Shown in pieces: positions 18,211 through 27,647 of a stretch of 64,000 bases of DNA. Origin of the DNA: CAWFGW01 sp963815495. GTDB taxonomy: Bacteria; Bacteroidota; Bacteroidia; Cytophagales; JAAEPT01. Location of the stretch: assembly GCA_963815495.1 (NCBI GenBank), contig CAWFGW010000025.1:46150-110149 (forward strand), written 5' to 3'. Each line of letters begins with the position of its first letter. Within the stretch, counting starts at the first letter, position 1. The position numbers and the translations under genes are program-made. The notes below the pieces were generated by a model. It was not told the DNA's origin. It searched no databases and saw only the letters and a list, made by a program, of their open reading frames with translations.

Positions 18211-20400
18211 TTAATTCTTTACAATTCTGATTGTTTGAACATTACTTGAAGTATATACTTTTATAAAATAAACTCCTCCCGAATAATCATCAAGCATTAA
18301 TTGACTGGTATCGCTATTTTTAGTGAATACAATTACTCCATTTGCTGTTAGCAATTCTAGTTTTACAATATCTTCTTTAGATTGTAGATTCAATTGATTG
18401 GAACATGGATTCGGATAAAAAGAAACTCTTTCCTCATCAAACGAATAAGTATAGGTTCCTGTAATGGTTTCATCTACATCTATTTCATTAAATGTGGCTT
18501 CATCTAGTCCGCTTCTATAAACTAAAGTTGGACCAGTTGCTAATCCCTGAGCGCCACTTTTGAAGGTCATAAATGTAGGATCATACAGCCCTAAATTATT
18601 AACATCATGACCCCATGTAAGTCCACCATCTAGCGAATGAAAAACTTTCTCGTTGCTTCCTCTTCCATCGGCATCCATTATAAAGATTTCGTTTTCATTT
18701 TTAGCTGTCAACATATCCCAATGTTGCATTCTGATACTAGGAATAGCTGTGGATTGATTGGTCCATGATGCACCAGCATCAGCAGTTCTGTATAAAAAAC
18801 CATTGCTTCCATATAAAAAGCCTAGGTTTTTGTTAAAAAAAAATAGTTTTGTTCCGTTATCTCTATTCGCAGGTAAATTAGTAGTAACATCCAGAAAAGA
18901 TGTTGCTGTATCGCCACTAAACAGCACCTTATTGTTCCCTAATATGTAAATAGCGTCTATACTTACTGCAGATATAGCTAATGGTGTGGTAATTCCTGTC
19001 ACTTTTGAAGTCCAAGTAAGTCCTCCATCAGTCGAATACCTCATTTGACCATTACCCACAAGTAGTAGATTGTTTCCACCTACATGTTTAAAATAATAAT
19101 ACTGTGGATTAAACTCTGGAAATATATGTGTTAAGGAAAAAGTTTGACCTCCATTTTTACTTAAATAAAAACGTGTATTACTAATTACAAAGATACTATC
19201 TAACCCTTTTGTAGCATAAGAGTCATAATTTACTTTACCAATATCAATTATTTGATTTGTTTTTGTCCAAGTTACCCCACCATTGATTGATTTATAAAAA
19301 TAATTTTCAAATGGAGCTAACAAAATTGTGTCATTCAAAAGTGATGCTTTAGCAAGATTATTTGGAATATAATTTTGTGGTGTTGAAACAGCAGTAGACA
19401 GATCAATAAGGTAGGTAGTGGAATAATCCGTCATAAACAATTTACCATTAACCTGATGTAAATGTTTAATTACACTTGGACCTAGAAATTCTCCTTCATT
19501 CTGTATTTTTTTCCAAGTTACTCCACCATCACCAGTATATTGTACGGTATTACCACTTACAGTAATAAATCCTTCTGTAGGAGAAATGAAAAACATGTCA
19601 TAAACAAAGTTACTCCCAGGGTAATCTATTCCTGTAAAATTAAGCCCTCCATTGGTAGTTTTATAAAAAATACGATCATTCACATTGATGAAAAAGTTTT
19701 GTGCATTGATAAAACTGATATTTTCATATCCCTTTTTATTTACATTATTAAAATTATTTCCTGCTAAACCCGCTGGCGGAAATGCTATAGTATCATAGGT
19801 TTCACCCATATTGGTACTTCTTAAAATAGCAAGGGCTTTGGTAAATCCATAGGGGGGTACTGGAAGGTGATCTAGTCCTATTAAGGTGTCGTTTACCTGA
19901 AACAAACTCTTCGGTTGTTTGTATTTATAATAAGACCAGCTAAGGCCATTATCAGTAGTATAAAATGTTTTAGCATTTGCTTCAACCGTTTTCACGAAAG
20001 CTTCTGTTTCAGACAAAATGACTATTTCTGTAAGGGAAAATATTTTGTTCCCTAATGAGTCTTTTAAAATATTTACAGACCACGTTTCACCGGCATCACT
20101 ACTAAGTACAACTTCTGAATTTGAATTAATACCTATGAAGTGTGTATTTGAAAAAGCTTTAAGGCTAGTTACACCACTTTTACTTCCTAAGTTTTTTTCT
20201 TTCCAGCTTATCCCTCCATCAGTTGATTTTCGAATCACACCATCCTGCGTTGATACTAAGATCATGTTAGGATTTGTAGGAGCATAAGCTACCGAATAGA
20301 TTGACCCATTAACTATTCTCCATTGTTCTGGTGTTTGAGCTAAAAGCTGAATAACCATCATTAAGATACAAATTGAGAGTACTGTTTTTTTCATGTGCAA
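18211..20400 (-). CDS. Secreted YCF48/BNR-repeat protein with type IX sorting domain
   Basis: The 729-residue protein has a signal peptide (about 1-21). Its long body contains repeats of the type STDGGISWKEK, TGDGGVTWKKI, STDGGLTWTSK and SLDGGLTWG, typical of BNR/YCF48 sialidase-like beta-propellers. The last 75 residues form a type A type IX secretion sorting domain (FYPNPCSNQLNLQ, ending with YFIKVYTSSNVQTIRIVKN). It is therefore expected at the cell surface or outside. The cargo role is unknown; propellers of this sort often bind sugars or act as scaffolds. It lies downstream of the AraC/7TM regulator on the same strand with 93 bp between. Confidence 0.88.
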   Translation of the reverse strand: MHMKKTVLSICILMMVIQLLAQTPEQWRIVNGSIYSVAYAPTNPNMILVSTQDGVIRKSTDGGISWKEKNLGSKSGVTSLKAFSNTHFIGINSNSEVVLSSDAGETWSVNILKDSLGNKIFSLTEIVILSETEAFVKTVEANAKTFYTTDNGLSWSYYKYKQPKSLFQVNDTLIGLDHLPVPPYGFTKALAILRSTNMGETYDTIAFPPAGLAGNNFNNVNKKGYENISFINAQNFFINVNDRIFYKTTNGGLNFTGIDYPGSNFVYDMFFISPTEGFITVSGNTVQYTGDGGVTWKKIQNEGEFLGPSVIKHLHQVNGKLFMTDYSTTYLIDLSTAVSTPQNYIPNNLAKASLLNDTILLAPFENYFYKSINGGVTWTKTNQIIDIGKVNYDSYATKGLDSIFVISNTRFYLSKNGGQTFSLTHIFPEFNPQYYYFKHVGGNNLLLVGNGQMRYSTDGGLTWTSKVTGITTPLAISAVSIDAIYILGNNKVLFSGDTATSFLDVTTNLPANRDNGTKLFFFNKNLGFLYGSNGFLYRTADAGASWTNQSTAIPSIRMQHWDMLTAKNENEIFIMDADGRGSNEKVFHSLDGGLTWGHDVNNLGLYDPTFMTFKSGAQGLATGPTLVYRSGLDEATFNEIDVDETITGTYTYSFDEERVSFYPNPCSNQLNLQSKEDIVKLELLTANGVIVFTKNSDTSQLMLDDYSGGVYFIKVYTSSNVQTIRIVKN

Positions 20401-20443
20401 ATTGTTTTAAAGTTTCGCACAACATTAGCCATTCACACGCTTA

Positions 20444-20475
20444 AATGTGTCGCAGCTTAGAAAGTGAGACACATT
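20444..20475 (-). terminator. Weak hairpin between the regulator and secreted-protein genes
   Basis: AATGTGTC at 20444-20451 is inverted as GACACATT at 20468-20475. It may end the regulator transcript on the minus strand. The T-run is poor. Confidence 0.35.
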
Positions 20476-20493
20476 AAACAAGCTTAAAAGAAG

Positions 20494-21627
20494 CTATTTA
20501 GAAGTATTTATAAATTGCTGAGGAGTTTCTCCTGTATATTTTTTAAATGCCCTATAAAAAGATGAACGACTATTGAACCCTGTATCATAAGCGACACCTT
20601 CAATTGTTTCATGGGGTAACATCTCAAGCAATCTGATTTTTGCAGCTTCGATTCTACGTGCATTAATTAAATCAAAAAATGACTTTTTATAATAATAATT
20701 AATAGACTGTGACACTACATAGTCAAGTTCGCCTAACCGGTTGGATATAGTTTTCACAGATAAATCTGACTCACAATAGATGTGTTCTTTATCTAGTAAT
20801 ATTGATAATGCCTCGTATACTGATTGATGTTTATCTGTCGGAACAAAAACTTTTTCCTCCGAATCAGGTATTGATTCATTCCTATTTATTTCATCGTTTA
20901 CTTCGTTCAATTTTTCGAAAGTTACAGCAGTAAATACTGCATTATGATGATAGCTAAAGTAGAGAAGAAAAAAGTATAATACATTCACTACAATTGGCAT
21001 TAACAAGTAATCAACAAGATACAAAGGCAATAATATATATAGAACCACTAATAAGGTGTTGAAAAACCATAGAAAAAAAACAAACCGAACCAGAAAAAAA
21101 AACTTAACCCGATCCATGTTTGAAAAAGTAGCCTCTAACCTATGTTTATACTTTATTATTTTCCACGTGATCACTGAAAAGTATACCGATTGCCACACGT
21201 AGAAGAATACGGTATATAGAAAAAGATCCAGCGGATAGTCCTCTGTGGATAGGTTGGATATATATTCTGATTTCTCTGATTTGGATGAAAAATAAAACCG
21301 AATAGCCAAAGCAATGATATATAAGAGCAAAACTCCTGAACCTATAAACAATGTTTTATGTGCTCTAAATCCTTTTCCTAACAAAAGATTAAAATAATAA
21401 TACACCATTACAGGAAAAAAAACGGCTATCATTTGCACGAAAAACAATGAAACAGGAATCCATTTTTCAAACCCTGCTAGAATGAATATGGTATTGATTA
21501 AATATAAACCTGGAATTAAAAAAGCAACTGCTAAAATCTTATTAGGTAATGCATTTTCTTTTCTGAAAAAAAGTAAGATGAATATGATGAAAATATTAGT
21601 TAACACTAATATATTGACAATTAACAT
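20494..21627 (-). CDS. Membrane-anchored AraC-type regulator
   Basis: The 377-residue protein has about seven membrane segments in residues 1-225 (VNILVLTNIFIIFILLFF first). A cytoplasmic linker with DSEEKVFVPTDKHQ follows, then an AraC-type DNA-binding domain at about 290-377 (INARRIEAAKIRLLE, GVAYDTGFNSRSSFYRAFKK, TGETPQQF). Such 7TM-HTH proteins sense an envelope or membrane signal. It is divergent from the first TonB/DUF4374/PepSY cluster with 223 bp between, so control of that cluster is plausible but not shown. Confidence 0.85.
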   Translation of the reverse strand: MLIVNILVLTNIFIIFILLFFRKENALPNKILAVAFLIPGLYLINTIFILAGFEKWIPVSLFFVQMIAVFFPVMVYYYFNLLLGKGFRAHKTLFIGSGVLLLYIIALAIRFYFSSKSEKSEYISNLSTEDYPLDLFLYTVFFYVWQSVYFSVITWKIIKYKHRLEATFSNMDRVKFFFLVRFVFFLWFFNTLLVVLYILLPLYLVDYLLMPIVVNVLYFFLLYFSYHHNAVFTAVTFEKLNEVNDEINRNESIPDSEEKVFVPTDKHQSVYEALSILLDKEHIYCESDLSVKTISNRLGELDYVVSQSINYYYKKSFFDLINARRIEAAKIRLLEMLPHETIEGVAYDTGFNSRSSFYRAFKKYTGETPQQFINTSK

Positions 21628-21733
21628 TCTTAGATAGCGGGCTTTGAGAGGTTTTAACGAGGAACAAAATTAAAAGTTATCGGATAAGAACTTATTCCTT
21701 TAAGAATAAAATAAAGGTTTCCCTAAATATACC

Positions 21734-21785
21734 TACCCTTAATAGGGTAAATCAATATACCCTTCAAAAGCTACCTTTTTACCCT
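21734..21785 (+). promoter_or_regulatory. Putative operator: TACCCT palindrome plus two half-sites
   Basis: A perfect inverted repeat TACCCT-TAAT-AGGGTA lies at 21734-21749. Additional direct half-sites TACCCT lie at 21758-21763 and 21780-21785. The last half-site ends 10 bp before the -33 TTG of the promoter at 21796, a position fit for an activator. The same palindrome recurs at 34435, 36277, 40847 and 43658. Confidence 0.65.
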
Positions 21786-21795
21786 GTTTAGGTGA

Positions 21796-21826
21796 TTGTT
21801 CACCGTACCATGCTCTTCTACTTTTG
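21796..21826 (+). promoter_or_regulatory. Promoter of TonB/DUF4374/PepSY cluster 1
   Basis: TTG at 21796-21798, 20 bp, then TACTTTTG at 21819-21826, a full match to the Bacteroidota TTG-N19/20-TAnnTTTG pattern. The expected transcript start is about 20 bp before the ATG at 21851. Confidence 0.75.
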
Positions 21827-21850
21827 CAGTGTTTAAAACATTTCTGAAGA

Positions 21851-24211
21851 ATGGTAGTGGAAAAAATACTTCAAAAAGTATTCGTGGCGTTTTTATTAGT
21901 AGTAAGCACAGTGTCAAATGCGCAATCTATTTTAGGTATCGTGAAAGATAATTCCGGGGAACCAATTCCCTTTGCTCTAGTCACACTGGATAGTACTCAA
22001 AAAACTACTACAACTGTTACTGGAGAGTTTGAATTCAATAAAGTACCTCCAGGCAAACATAAAGTAAAAGTTCAGTCCATGGGGCTTGTGACTCAAACGC
22101 AAGAAGTAACTGTTACCACTGTTCCGACCAACCTTACTTTCTCACTGAAAGAAAATATTAATGAGCTGGAAACGGTCATAATTAATGTTCAAACAGCAGC
22201 TGAAAAAGTAACTGAACAGAGCTATACTGTAACTGTAATAGACACAAAAGAAATTGCTAATCAGTCATCGGATATTAACAAAGTATTAAGCACTTCTCCA
22301 GGTGTACGCATACGTGAAGAAGGTGGCGTAGGCTCAAGATTTGACTTCTCCCTGAATGGATTCAACGGCAACCAAGTTCGCTTTTTTTTAGATGGTATTC
22401 CGATGGAAAATTTTGGCTCATCGCTTACACTCAACAACATCCCCGTGAATGTTGCTGATCGAATAGAGATTTATAAAGGGGTGGTACCTGTGTGGCTAGG
22501 TTCAGATGCCTTAGGGGGAGCTGTGAACATTGTGACAAACCAACACAAAAAAAACTACCTGGATTTGTCTTACTCCTATGGTTCATTCAACACCCATCGC
22601 ACTTCGCTTAACACAGCTTATACGAATAAAAAATCGGGCTTTAGTGTACGAACAAACCTCTTTCAAAATTATTCGGATAACAGTTATTGGGTTGAGGTAA
22701 ACAAAAAAGAAGGCTCTAAGATATTATCAGAAAAAACAAGGGTAAGGCGATTTCATGATGACTATGATTCCAAAACGGCTATTGTAGATGTGGGCTTTGT
22801 AGACAAAAAATTTGCCAATCAACTTTTGGTGGGTCTGGTGCTTTCAGGTAATGATAAAGCCATACAAACAGGAGCTACCATGGAAAAAGCATACGGACAG
22901 AGACGACAAAAGAGCACGACTTTGATGCCGACCTTAAAGTACAAAAAAACAGATCTTTTTGTAAAAGGATTATCCCTCAACACCTATGCTTCTTATAACT
23001 TAGGTTATACTCAAATCATAGACACAGCTTCTAGAACCTACTTTTGGGATGGCACTTATAATGAAAAAGCGGACCCTACGGATGGGGAATTAAATAAAAC
23101 ACTTTACAAGTACAACGATAACTTAGCTCTTGTCAATGCCAACCTCAGTTATGTATTATCCAAGAATCACTCGTTTGTGGTGAATTACTCACTCAATAGT
23201 TTCAATCGAAAAGGATTTGATGAAGCCAATCCGCTAAACATTTCCAATCGAGAACCTAAACGACTCAATAAAACGGTGATTGGTCTCGGTTATAAGTTTG
23301 ACTGGAAAGAAAAACTTTCAGCCAGCATTTTTGCAAAACAATACATTTTAACGGGCGCAACTTATTTCACAGAAAATATTTATACCGACCGAACACGAAG
23401 AAAACGAAGTCTCAATAAAGATTATACAGGTATTGGTTCGGCTGTCTCATATCGGTTATTAAAAAACCTGCAATTAAAAGCTTCCTATGAACATACCTAC
23501 CGCATGCCTGAGGGGAATGAATTATTTGGTGACGGGGCGAACTTAAGTGAAAACGCTCAACTGAACCCCGAAGAAAGTCATAATTATAACATCGGGGCAA
23601 TTCATCAATTTACTATCAAAAAGAACCACGATATCACTACTGAAGCTTCTTATTTGTTTAGAAATGCCAATAATTTCATAAGAGCTACGGTATCAGACCC
23701 AACGTCTAAATTTACTAACGAACCCGCTGTACAAGCTTCTGGAATAGAAGGTAGCATCAAATACACCTATAAGACTTTATTTAAAATCTCTGCCAACGGT
23801 ACATATCAGGTTTTAAAAAACATGGCTCAATACAATGAACAAGGGAAAGTTAATTACACTTATCTCAATCAAGTACCCAACATCCCCTACCTGTTTGCTA
23901 ACCTTAATACAAGCATTCATTTTCAAAATGTACAATATAAAGACGATCATTTAACCATTGGATACGCGGCAAATTTTGTAGAAGAATACTTTTTGAAGTG
24001 GGCAATTTATGGGAATGCTGATGAAAAACTCACTATCCCTCGTCAGTTATCTCACGACTTAAATATTGGCTATTCATTGAAAAAAGGGACATACAACATC
24101 TCTCTTGAATGCAGAAATATTTTTGATGCACAGCTATTTGACAATTTCTTACTTCAAAAACCAGGACGAGCATTTTATGTAAAACTCCGCTATTTCTTCA
24201 GAAAATACTAA
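21851..24211 (+). CDS. TonB-dependent receptor, XusA-like (cluster 1)
   Basis: The 786-residue outer-membrane receptor has a signal peptide to about residue 24. A carboxypeptidase-regulatory-like domain follows (25-105, ILGIVKDNSGEPIPFALVTL), then a plug (about 120-235: GVRIREEGGVGSRFDF, FFLDGIPMENFG, KGVVPVWLGSDALGGAVNIV) and a 22-strand-type barrel ending GRAFYVKLRYFFRKY. The next genes encode a DUF4374 lipoprotein and a PepSY protein. That order is the architecture of XusABC, which imports xenosiderophores in Bacteroides. Iron-siderophore uptake is therefore the best guess. The receptor is paralogous to the one at 31804. Confidence 0.9.
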   Translation: MVVEKILQKVFVAFLLVVSTVSNAQSILGIVKDNSGEPIPFALVTLDSTQKTTTTVTGEFEFNKVPPGKHKVKVQSMGLVTQTQEVTVTTVPTNLTFSLKENINELETVIINVQTAAEKVTEQSYTVTVIDTKEIANQSSDINKVLSTSPGVRIREEGGVGSRFDFSLNGFNGNQVRFFLDGIPMENFGSSLTLNNIPVNVADRIEIYKGVVPVWLGSDALGGAVNIVTNQHKKNYLDLSYSYGSFNTHRTSLNTAYTNKKSGFSVRTNLFQNYSDNSYWVEVNKKEGSKILSEKTRVRRFHDDYDSKTAIVDVGFVDKKFANQLLVGLVLSGNDKAIQTGATMEKAYGQRRQKSTTLMPTLKYKKTDLFVKGLSLNTYASYNLGYTQIIDTASRTYFWDGTYNEKADPTDGELNKTLYKYNDNLALVNANLSYVLSKNHSFVVNYSLNSFNRKGFDEANPLNISNREPKRLNKTVIGLGYKFDWKEKLSASIFAKQYILTGATYFTENIYTDRTRRKRSLNKDYTGIGSAVSYRLLKNLQLKASYEHTYRMPEGNELFGDGANLSENAQLNPEESHNYNIGAIHQFTIKKNHDITTEASYLFRNANNFIRATVSDPTSKFTNEPAVQASGIEGSIKYTYKTLFKISANGTYQVLKNMAQYNEQGKVNYTYLNQVPNIPYLFANLNTSIHFQNVQYKDDHLTIGYAANFVEEYFLKWAIYGNADEKLTIPRQLSHDLNIGYSLKKGTYNISLECRNIFDAQLFDNFLLQKPGRAFYVKLRYFFRKY

Positions 24212-24235
24212 AACAACTTATATAAACTAAACACA

Positions 24236-25471
24236 ATGAAAAAACATCTAACTAAATGGATTTTAGGAGCATGTGCTGCTTCGATAATTATAACTACAAG
24301 CTCATGTAAAAAAGACAATGAGACAGTAAAAAAAGAACAAACAAAAGGTAATTATGTACTAGCTGTACAAGCTGAGGGAGATGCTGAAGTTTCAACCGAT
24401 TATTTAGTAACAACGGATAACCTGACCGAAGGACAAGTCTCCATTATTGGAAATGGTATTGAACAATCGGCATATCACTTTTATCAGCAAACGGGTAAAT
24501 ACTTAACGACTGTCACCTACACGGATGCAAACACCGCTACTGTTTACGCATTAAATGATAAAGGATCACTTGAAGAGAAAACAAAATTTTCCATCGGAAG
24601 AACCCACTTATTTTATCCTTTAAACGGTACTGAATTTATTGCAATGAACATTCCTCGAGGTGGATCGGAAAACGCAACATTTTACCAAGTAAATGTGGTC
24701 GCAGGTAGTGTGATGGAAACAGCTACAAGTGTTTATACTCCTACAAACGGTTCAAGTGAACAGGCTTACTTTTCTGGTATGACCCTTAGAGGAGATAAAT
24801 TATTTGTCCCTTTCTTCCAAATCGCTAGTAGTGCTTTTGATTCTGAATTTACTGATACGGCTTATGTGGCTGTATATTCTTATCCAAGCATGCAATATGA
24901 AAAAACGATTACTGATTCTCGCACAGGACCAATAGGTGCTTATGCCGCTCAAGGTCATATCTTTACAACCGAAAACGGAGATATCTACACTTTATCGCCT
25001 TGTTCCATTGCTTCCGGTGCGCCAAAAGAAACCAAACAATCGGGTATTTTGAGAATTAAAAATGGAGAAACTGATTTTGATCCTGACTACTTTTTCAATG
25101 TAGAAGAGACTACAGGCTTTAAAATTTGTAATGCGGATTATTTAGGTGACAACAAGGTTTTAGCAAGTATTTTAACTTATAACAATGCGACTGATGCAGA
25201 TAAATGGAGCCGCAGAGATGTAAAATTAGCCGTAATTGATGTAGTAGCAAAAACTGTGAATTATATTTCAGGTGTGCCAATACACTACGGAGGACCAACG
25301 GCTACTTTTGCTAACCATTACTTAGTTGATAATGGAAAAGTGCACATCAAAATCACTACCGATGAAGGGACTTTTATGTACGAAGTAGATACAGATACTT
25401 ATACAGGTACAAAAGGAACTGAAATTATCGGTGGTAAAGCTGTCTACGGTGTATTCAACTTGCAACAATAA
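24236..25471 (+). CDS. DUF4374 surface lipoprotein, XusB-like (cluster 1)
   Basis: The 411-residue protein has a lipoprotein signal with the lipobox ending SSC at about residue 24 followed by KKD. The body is a DUF4374 beta-propeller-like domain (GNYVLAVQAEGDAEVSTDYL, QVSIIGNGIEQSAYHF, FSGMTLRGDKLFVPFF, YSYPSMQYEKTITDSRTGPI). DUF4374 includes XusB, which captures siderophores at the cell surface and hands them to a TonB receptor. It lies 24 bp after the receptor gene and is followed by a terminator hairpin before the PepSY gene. Siderophore binding here is inferred. Confidence 0.88.
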   Translation: MKKHLTKWILGACAASIIITTSSCKKDNETVKKEQTKGNYVLAVQAEGDAEVSTDYLVTTDNLTEGQVSIIGNGIEQSAYHFYQQTGKYLTTVTYTDANTATVYALNDKGSLEEKTKFSIGRTHLFYPLNGTEFIAMNIPRGGSENATFYQVNVVAGSVMETATSVYTPTNGSSEQAYFSGMTLRGDKLFVPFFQIASSAFDSEFTDTAYVAVYSYPSMQYEKTITDSRTGPIGAYAAQGHIFTTENGDIYTLSPCSIASGAPKETKQSGILRIKNGETDFDPDYFFNVEETTGFKICNADYLGDNKVLASILTYNNATDADKWSRRDVKLAVIDVVAKTVNYISGVPIHYGGPTATFANHYLVDNGKVHIKITTDEGTFMYEVDTDTYTGTKGTEIIGGKAVYGVFNLQQ

Positions 25472-25479
25472 ATAACAAT

Positions 25480-25510
25480 AGAGGTTGTCTTCAGTTTGAC
25501 AACCTCTTTT
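25480..25510 (+). terminator. Intrinsic terminator between the DUF4374 and PepSY genes (cluster 1)
   Basis: AGAGGTTGTC at 25480-25489 pairs perfectly with GACAACCTCT at 25498-25507, followed by TTT. It lies inside the presumed operon, 9 bp after the lipoprotein stop. The equivalent junction in cluster 2 has a similar hairpin at 30496. Confidence 0.85.
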
Positions 25511-25535
25511 AAAGAACTCCTTTTCTTTCAATCCA

Positions 25536-26777
25536 ATGCCATCAAAATTTAAAAAAGTCAATAATTGGTTGCACAAGTGGCTGGGTCTTATCAGCGGTAT
25601 TGTGGTTTTTATTGTATGTATCACTGGTTGTATGTGGGTTTTCCAAGAAGAAATTATCCAACTAACAGAACCTGAATTAAACATTCAAACAGAAAACAGA
25701 TCAATCGTATCTCCGTCACATCTTCATGCTGTTGCGCAACATGAGTTTCCTGAGAAAAAATTATCCTCCGCCTATTACAAACAAGGCAGAGCAATAGAAG
25801 TTACACTCGGTGAGCGTAGACAAGCTACCTCACTATACCTACACCCTTATTCCGGAACTGTTATCGGTAAAAAGGAACGAAAAGAAGGTGAAACAGGCTT
25901 TTTCAGATGGGTGCTCAATGGTCATCGGTTTTTATGGCTTCCGCATGAAATCGGACGACCACTCGTCAATTATTCGGTGCTTATTTTTGTCTTTATTCTT
26001 ATGTCAGGGCTTGTTTGGTGGTACCCTAAAAAATGGTCAAAAAAAAGTGTAAAAAGAAGTTTTAAAATTAAATGGTCTGCCCCGTTTAAACGGCTTAACA
26101 TCGACCTGCATAATGTACTGGGCTTCTATGCTTCCTTATTTCTACTTGCTATTGCGTGCACAGGCATGGTGTGGGGCATAGAATGGTTCAGCAAAACCTT
26201 ATATTGGACTACTTCAGGAGGAGAATCTCTACCTGACTGGAACAAAGTAACTTCTGATACCACAAAAGTAAACACCTTATATTCTTTTGATGAAGCTATT
26301 GATAAAGCCTGGGAATTTGTTGTCGCTGAACACCCGAATTCCGAAGGTTTTTATATCAGTTTTTCTGACACGGCTGATGCAAAATCTACTTTATTGATAA
26401 TCATCTATCCATCTGCTTCACAAATTTATAAAAGCCAACGCTATACGTTCGATCAACATACATTGGAAAGGCTCTCGGTAAACCCTATTTATGAAACAAC
26501 CTTTAAAGCTTCATCTTTCGGAACCAAGCTAAGAAAAATGAATTTCGAAATTCATGTAGGTAGCATCTTAGGCTTCCCAGGAAAAGTACTCGCCTTTTTA
26601 TCCAGCCTGATTGGTGCTTCATTACCTATCACTGGATTTATAATTTGGTGGAAAAAGCGTAAAAAAGATACTAAAATGAAAAAACAGCCATCCTCTAGCA
26701 AACCAACCTTAAACTCAAGACCACAAATCAAAAAACCTAAAATACCCATTCCGGTAAAAAAACAACAACCCCATTAA
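25536..26777 (+). CDS. PepSY-domain inner-membrane protein, XusC-like (cluster 1)
   Basis: The 413-residue protein belongs to the PepSY-associated TM family. Membrane segments are at about 17-37 (LGLISGIVVFIVCITGCMWVF), 140-160 (YSVLIFVFILMSGLVWWYPK), 200-220 (ASLFLLAIACTGMVWG) and 345-370 (SSLIGASLPITGFIIWW). Periplasmic loops lie between. Conserved His residues (NGHRFLW, IDLHNVLGFY, EIHVGSILGFPGK) are like those of siderophore/heme-linked flavin-free reductases. The role is probably to reduce and release iron from a siderophore after import. A basic Lys/Pro-rich tail of about 40 residues is absent from its paralogue at 29356. Confidence 0.88.
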   Translation: MPSKFKKVNNWLHKWLGLISGIVVFIVCITGCMWVFQEEIIQLTEPELNIQTENRSIVSPSHLHAVAQHEFPEKKLSSAYYKQGRAIEVTLGERRQATSLYLHPYSGTVIGKKERKEGETGFFRWVLNGHRFLWLPHEIGRPLVNYSVLIFVFILMSGLVWWYPKKWSKKSVKRSFKIKWSAPFKRLNIDLHNVLGFYASLFLLAIACTGMVWGIEWFSKTLYWTTSGGESLPDWNKVTSDTTKVNTLYSFDEAIDKAWEFVVAEHPNSEGFYISFSDTADAKSTLLIIIYPSASQIYKSQRYTFDQHTLERLSVNPIYETTFKASSFGTKLRKMNFEIHVGSILGFPGKVLAFLSSLIGASLPITGFIIWWKKRKKDTKMKKQPSSSKPTLNSRPQIKKPKIPIPVKKQQPH

Positions 26778-26781
26778 TCCC

Positions 26782-27489
26782 ATGAAAAAACAGACCCTCT
26801 TCGTAATCATCTTATTATTAACAAGTATCAATCAACTATTTGCACATGCTCTTTGGATTGAAACAGAAGAAACAAGCAAAAAAAACAGCTCTCATGAAGT
26901 AAAAGTGTTTTATGGAGAATATAAACATGGTATAATTGAAAAAACTGCAGACTGGTATTCTAATCTAAATGAATTAAAACTATGGCTAACTACCCCCCAA
27001 GGCGAAAAATCATTGGTGCCATATGAAATGAAAGAAAATCATTTGGTTGCTCAGTTTACGCCTAAAGCCAATGGTTCATATCTTTTATCTATCAGCCACA
27101 CTGCAAAAGATTTAGGTGGAGATTATATCTATCAATTCAACACAACGGCAAAAGTATTGGTTGGAAAATCGACTACAAATCCCGTGATGAGTAATGACGT
27201 TTATGTCACAATTAACAACAATTTAAATAAAGGAAACGATATAATAAAGGGTACTGTCTTTATCAAAGGAAAAATTGCACCAAAAGAAACGGCTGTAGAA
27301 GTTGTCAGTCCTGAAGGATGGAGCAAACAATTTACAACCAACGAAAGCGGGGAATTTGAATTTCCAGTAATGGAGAAAGGAACCTACTTTTTTGAAGCCT
27401 CTACCATAGAAGATGCGTATGGCGAGCATTATGGAAAAAAATATAACCATATCTGGAGATGTGGCACTACAACAACATTAGTTGAATAA
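26782..27489 (+). CDS. DUF4198 periplasmic protein
   Basis: The 235-residue protein has a signal peptide (about 1-21) and begins mature as HALWIET, the start usual for DUF4198 proteins, which have an N-terminal metal-ligand-like His. A carboxypeptidase-regulatory-like fold forms the C-terminal half (AVEVVSPEGWSKQFTTNESG). It starts 4 bp after the PepSY gene, so it is part of cluster 1, and has no counterpart in cluster 2. DUF4198 genes are often linked to TonB-dependent metal uptake (nickel, cobalt, iron). Metal delivery is plausible but unproven. Confidence 0.8.
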   Translation: MKKQTLFVIILLLTSINQLFAHALWIETEETSKKNSSHEVKVFYGEYKHGIIEKTADWYSNLNELKLWLTTPQGEKSLVPYEMKENHLVAQFTPKANGSYLLSISHTAKDLGGDYIYQFNTTAKVLVGKSTTNPVMSNDVYVTINNNLNKGNDIIKGTVFIKGKIAPKETAVEVVSPEGWSKQFTTNESGEFEFPVMEKGTYFFEASTIEDAYGEHYGKKYNHIWRCGTTTTLVE

Positions 27490-27647
27490 AACATAGCATT
27501 AAACCCGTTTTATTTGAATTATAAATAATGTAATCTTTATTACCCATTTAAATTATATTTACATTTTGTAAGTCCTCAAGTGTTTTATATTTTCATAAAG
27601 TTTAGTGAAACTACTATTTAGTCATTCTTTTAAGCTCCATTAACTAT